A stretch of 6,381 bases of DNA from Leptospirillum sp. GTDB taxonomy: Bacteria; Nitrospirota; Leptospirillia; Leptospirillales; Leptospirillaceae. A model generated the notes under the pieces. That model had not been told where the DNA came from and did not search any database. It saw only the letters and a list, made by a program, of their open reading frames with translations. The stretch covers positions 1 to 6,381 of the forward strand of contig DAIEST010000258.1 in assembly GCA_027346125.1 (NCBI GenBank), given 5' to 3'. This document shows positions 4,726-6,381 of the stretch, piece after piece (position 1 is the first letter of the stretch; every line of letters begins with the position of its first letter). A program made the translations under genes and the position numbers.

Positions 4726-6381
4726 ATGACCATCGACAGGAAAAGAACCTCTTCCGGATCAGGGTCCGACTCCTTCACCGTTCCTCCTTTCCAGTTTTCT
4801 CCCCGAGGAGTCAGAAAAGGATTTCCTGTCGGAATCTGTCTCCTCACATCCCGGGGAGAGATCTTCTTCCAGAACCCTTCCTACGCAAAAATCCTGCAGG
4901 GACTCAATCTTGCCGGAACGGGCAAACGCGAGGCTTCCATTCAGGACGCGATCCTCTCCTTTGCCCGTACTCCCGGCCAGGAAAAGGATCGCCGAAATCA
5001 GTACACGGCATTCGATATCGAGGGACTGACACATATTGTCGACTGCCAGGTTTTTTCCTTAACGACCGAAAATCTTCAGGATGAAGAATTGCTGATCCAT
5101 ATCCAGGATGTGACCGACCTTGAGTCCCTTGCACAGGAAACCCTCGAAGTCGGACGCTATCAGGATGTCCTGGGGAAGATCGCCCATCTTGCCGTCAATG
5201 GAGCATCCATGAAGGAAGTGGCGAACTTTGCCTCCCGGGAAACAGCACGGGCGCTGCACGTCGATTTTTGCAAGATCCTGATCCCGGGAGACTCGGATCC
5301 CCTGTTACATCTGCTTGCCGGGGTCGGATGGCGAAAAGGGCTTGTGGGAACATATGTCCAGGAGGGCGGCGTCCATTCGCAGGCGGGATTTGCCATCAGG
5401 GAGAGAACACCGATCATCGTGGAAGACATGCTTTCCGAAAAAAGATTTTCCCCGTCGACCCTCCTTTCGGATCACAAGGTCCGCTCGGGAGTGAGCGTTC
5501 CGATGATGTTCCATGAGCAGGTTCTGGGAGCCATGAGTGTCCATACCCTCTCCAAACGAAGATTCAACAACCGGGAGATCGGATTTCTCGAAACCGTGGC
5601 CAATACCTTTGCGACCATTCTGGAACGATGGAAACGAGAAGAAACACAGCTCTCCCTCTACAAGAGGCTTTTTGCCCAGCTTCAGGACGGGGTCATCCTG
5701 ACCGATACCCAGGGAACCATTCTGGAATGGAATCCGGCCATGGAGCACATGTCCGGGTGGTCCCGACAGGAAACGATCGGAAAAACTCCCGCACTCCTCT
5801 CTTCCGGAAAGCAGGGCACTGATTTCTACCGTCTTCTCTGGGAGACCCTGCATTCCGGAAAACCCTTCGTGGGCCGGTTCATCAACCGTCGAAAGGACCA
5901 GACAGAGTTTCTCGTCTGGGAAAATATCAGTCCCGTCATGGACCCCGACAACACGATCCACTATTTTCTCGCGATCCTGACCGATCTGTCCGAGAGAGAA
6001 AAGCTTCTGGAAGCTCTTCGCCACACGGAACAGATAAAGCTTGTGGGCCAGCTTTCCGGCGGGCTTCTTCATGAGATCCGAAACCCCCTCATCGGAATGG
6101 GAAGTCTGGCCGAACATATCGCCAAATCCAGGAACCTTCCGGAAGAGTTTCGAAGGCAGGCTCGTCTGATCGCCGACGAAGCCCGCCGGATCGATGACCT
6201 TCTTGGGTCTCATCTCTCCGAGCTGCGGCCCAAGACATTCGACTTTCAGCTGCTTGTCCTCGAGGAACTGGTCCGTGATGCCCAGTCCCTCCTTCAGCAG
6301 GCGTTCCGGAAAGGACAGGTCCGATTCATCCTTGAATCGGAAGAGTCCCTTCCTTTGGTCGAAGGGGCCCGCGGGCCCCTT
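4726..6381 (+). CDS. Soluble PAS-GAF-PAS sensor histidine kinase (3' end cut by window)
   Basis: The frame is open to the last base, giving 552 visible residues from ATG 4726; GGAG at 4714-4717, eight bases upstream, supports this start, although the gene may originally have begun at 4549. Domains in order are: a PAS-like sensor (about 27-132, ending IHIQDVTDLE), a GAF domain (about 145-305, with VRSGVSVPMM and VLGAMSVHTLSKRRF), a second PAS with PAC tail (about 311-425, with DGVILTDTQGTILEWNP and AILTDLSERE), and a HisKA dimerisation domain (about 436-500). The phosphoacceptor is H449 in LSGGLLHEIRNPL. The sequence ends at VEGARGPL, which fits the lead-in to the N box of the HATPase domain, so the catalytic domain lies beyond the window. 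There is no membrane segment or signal peptide, so it should sense a cytoplasmic cue. The ligand is unknown and no partner response regulator is in view. Confidence 0.9.
   Translation, partial: MTIDRKRTSSGSGSDSFTVPPFQFSPRGVRKGFPVGICLLTSRGEIFFQNPSYAKILQGLNLAGTGKREASIQDAILSFARTPGQEKDRRNQYTAFDIEGLTHIVDCQVFSLTTENLQDEELLIHIQDVTDLESLAQETLEVGRYQDVLGKIAHLAVNGASMKEVANFASRETARALHVDFCKILIPGDSDPLLHLLAGVGWRKGLVGTYVQEGGVHSQAGFAIRERTPIIVEDMLSEKRFSPSTLLSDHKVRSGVSVPMMFHEQVLGAMSVHTLSKRRFNNREIGFLETVANTFATILERWKREETQLSLYKRLFAQLQDGVILTDTQGTILEWNPAMEHMSGWSRQETIGKTPALLSSGKQGTDFYRLLWETLHSGKPFVGRFINRRKDQTEFLVWENISPVMDPDNTIHYFLAILTDLSEREKLLEALRHTEQIKLVGQLSGGLLHEIRNPLIGMGSLAEHIAKSRNLPEEFRRQARLIADEARRIDDLLGSHLSELRPKTFDFQLLVLEELVRDAQSLLQQAFRKGQVRFILESEESLPLVEGARGPL
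6362..6381. repeat. Perfect 20-base GC-rich palindrome at the window edge
   Basis: The last 20 bases are identical to their own reverse complement: AAGGGGCCCG followed by its inverted copy. It lies in the coding frame of the histidine kinase (residues GARGPL and flanking bases), where the translation still fits the family, so it may be a chance product of G/C-rich codons. Its position exactly at the sequence end also fits an assembly that stopped or turned back at a strong hairpin. Confidence 0.7.

Noticed and set aside
5305..6213. Antisense open frame (302 codons) opposite the histidine kinase
   Set aside because: The plus strand encodes GAF, PAS and HisKA domains with clear motifs over the whole span, and the antisense product has no recognisable features.

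Overview
The window looks like a bacterial chromosome segment of moderately high GC. It holds a DAB-type inorganic-carbon uptake operon, then a truncated amino-acid biosynthesis gene, then the start of a soluble sensor histidine kinase. Everything recognisable lies on the plus strand. A two-gene DAB module suggests a CO2-fixing (autotrophic) Gram-negative bacterium. The protein style recalls acidophilic Nitrospirota such as Leptospirillum, but that is a low-confidence impression from memory, not a search result.

Region 1 (1-4106) reads as one operon. It starts inside dabB, a NuoL-like proton-channel subunit whose 5' end lies outside the window. This runs through an ATGA stop/start overlap into dabA, a full-length DUF2309/UPF0753 protein with all four residues of the carbonic-anhydrase-like zinc site (C332, D334, H522, C537). 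Thirty bases later comes a complete gene of the DUF6671 family, with a four-CxxC zinc-ribbon tail and its own strong Shine-Dalgarno. DabB and DabA together are known to couple ion flow to one-way hydration of CO2 to bicarbonate. The role of the DUF6671 protein is unknown, and its place in this operon is the main functional lead in the window. A possible hairpin terminator follows.

Region 2 (about 4107-4548) holds a remnant of ilvD (dihydroxy-acid dehydratase). It has a normal start and ribosome-binding site, and about 70 recognisable N-terminal residues, then a stop; the other roughly 490 residues are missing. An AT-richer spacer follows, with an A-rich tract and a plausible sigma-70 promoter facing right.

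Region 3 (4549-6381) is a PAS-GAF-PAS-HisKA histidine kinase cut off by the window end before its ATPase domain. Its start is odd. The best promoter and Shine-Dalgarno lead to an ATG at 4549 that meets TGA at the fourth codon, after which the same frame stays open to the window end. The nearest usable later start is ATG 4726. The last 20 bases of the window form a perfect GC-rich palindrome. I found no tRNA, rRNA, CRISPR array, transposase or phage gene.
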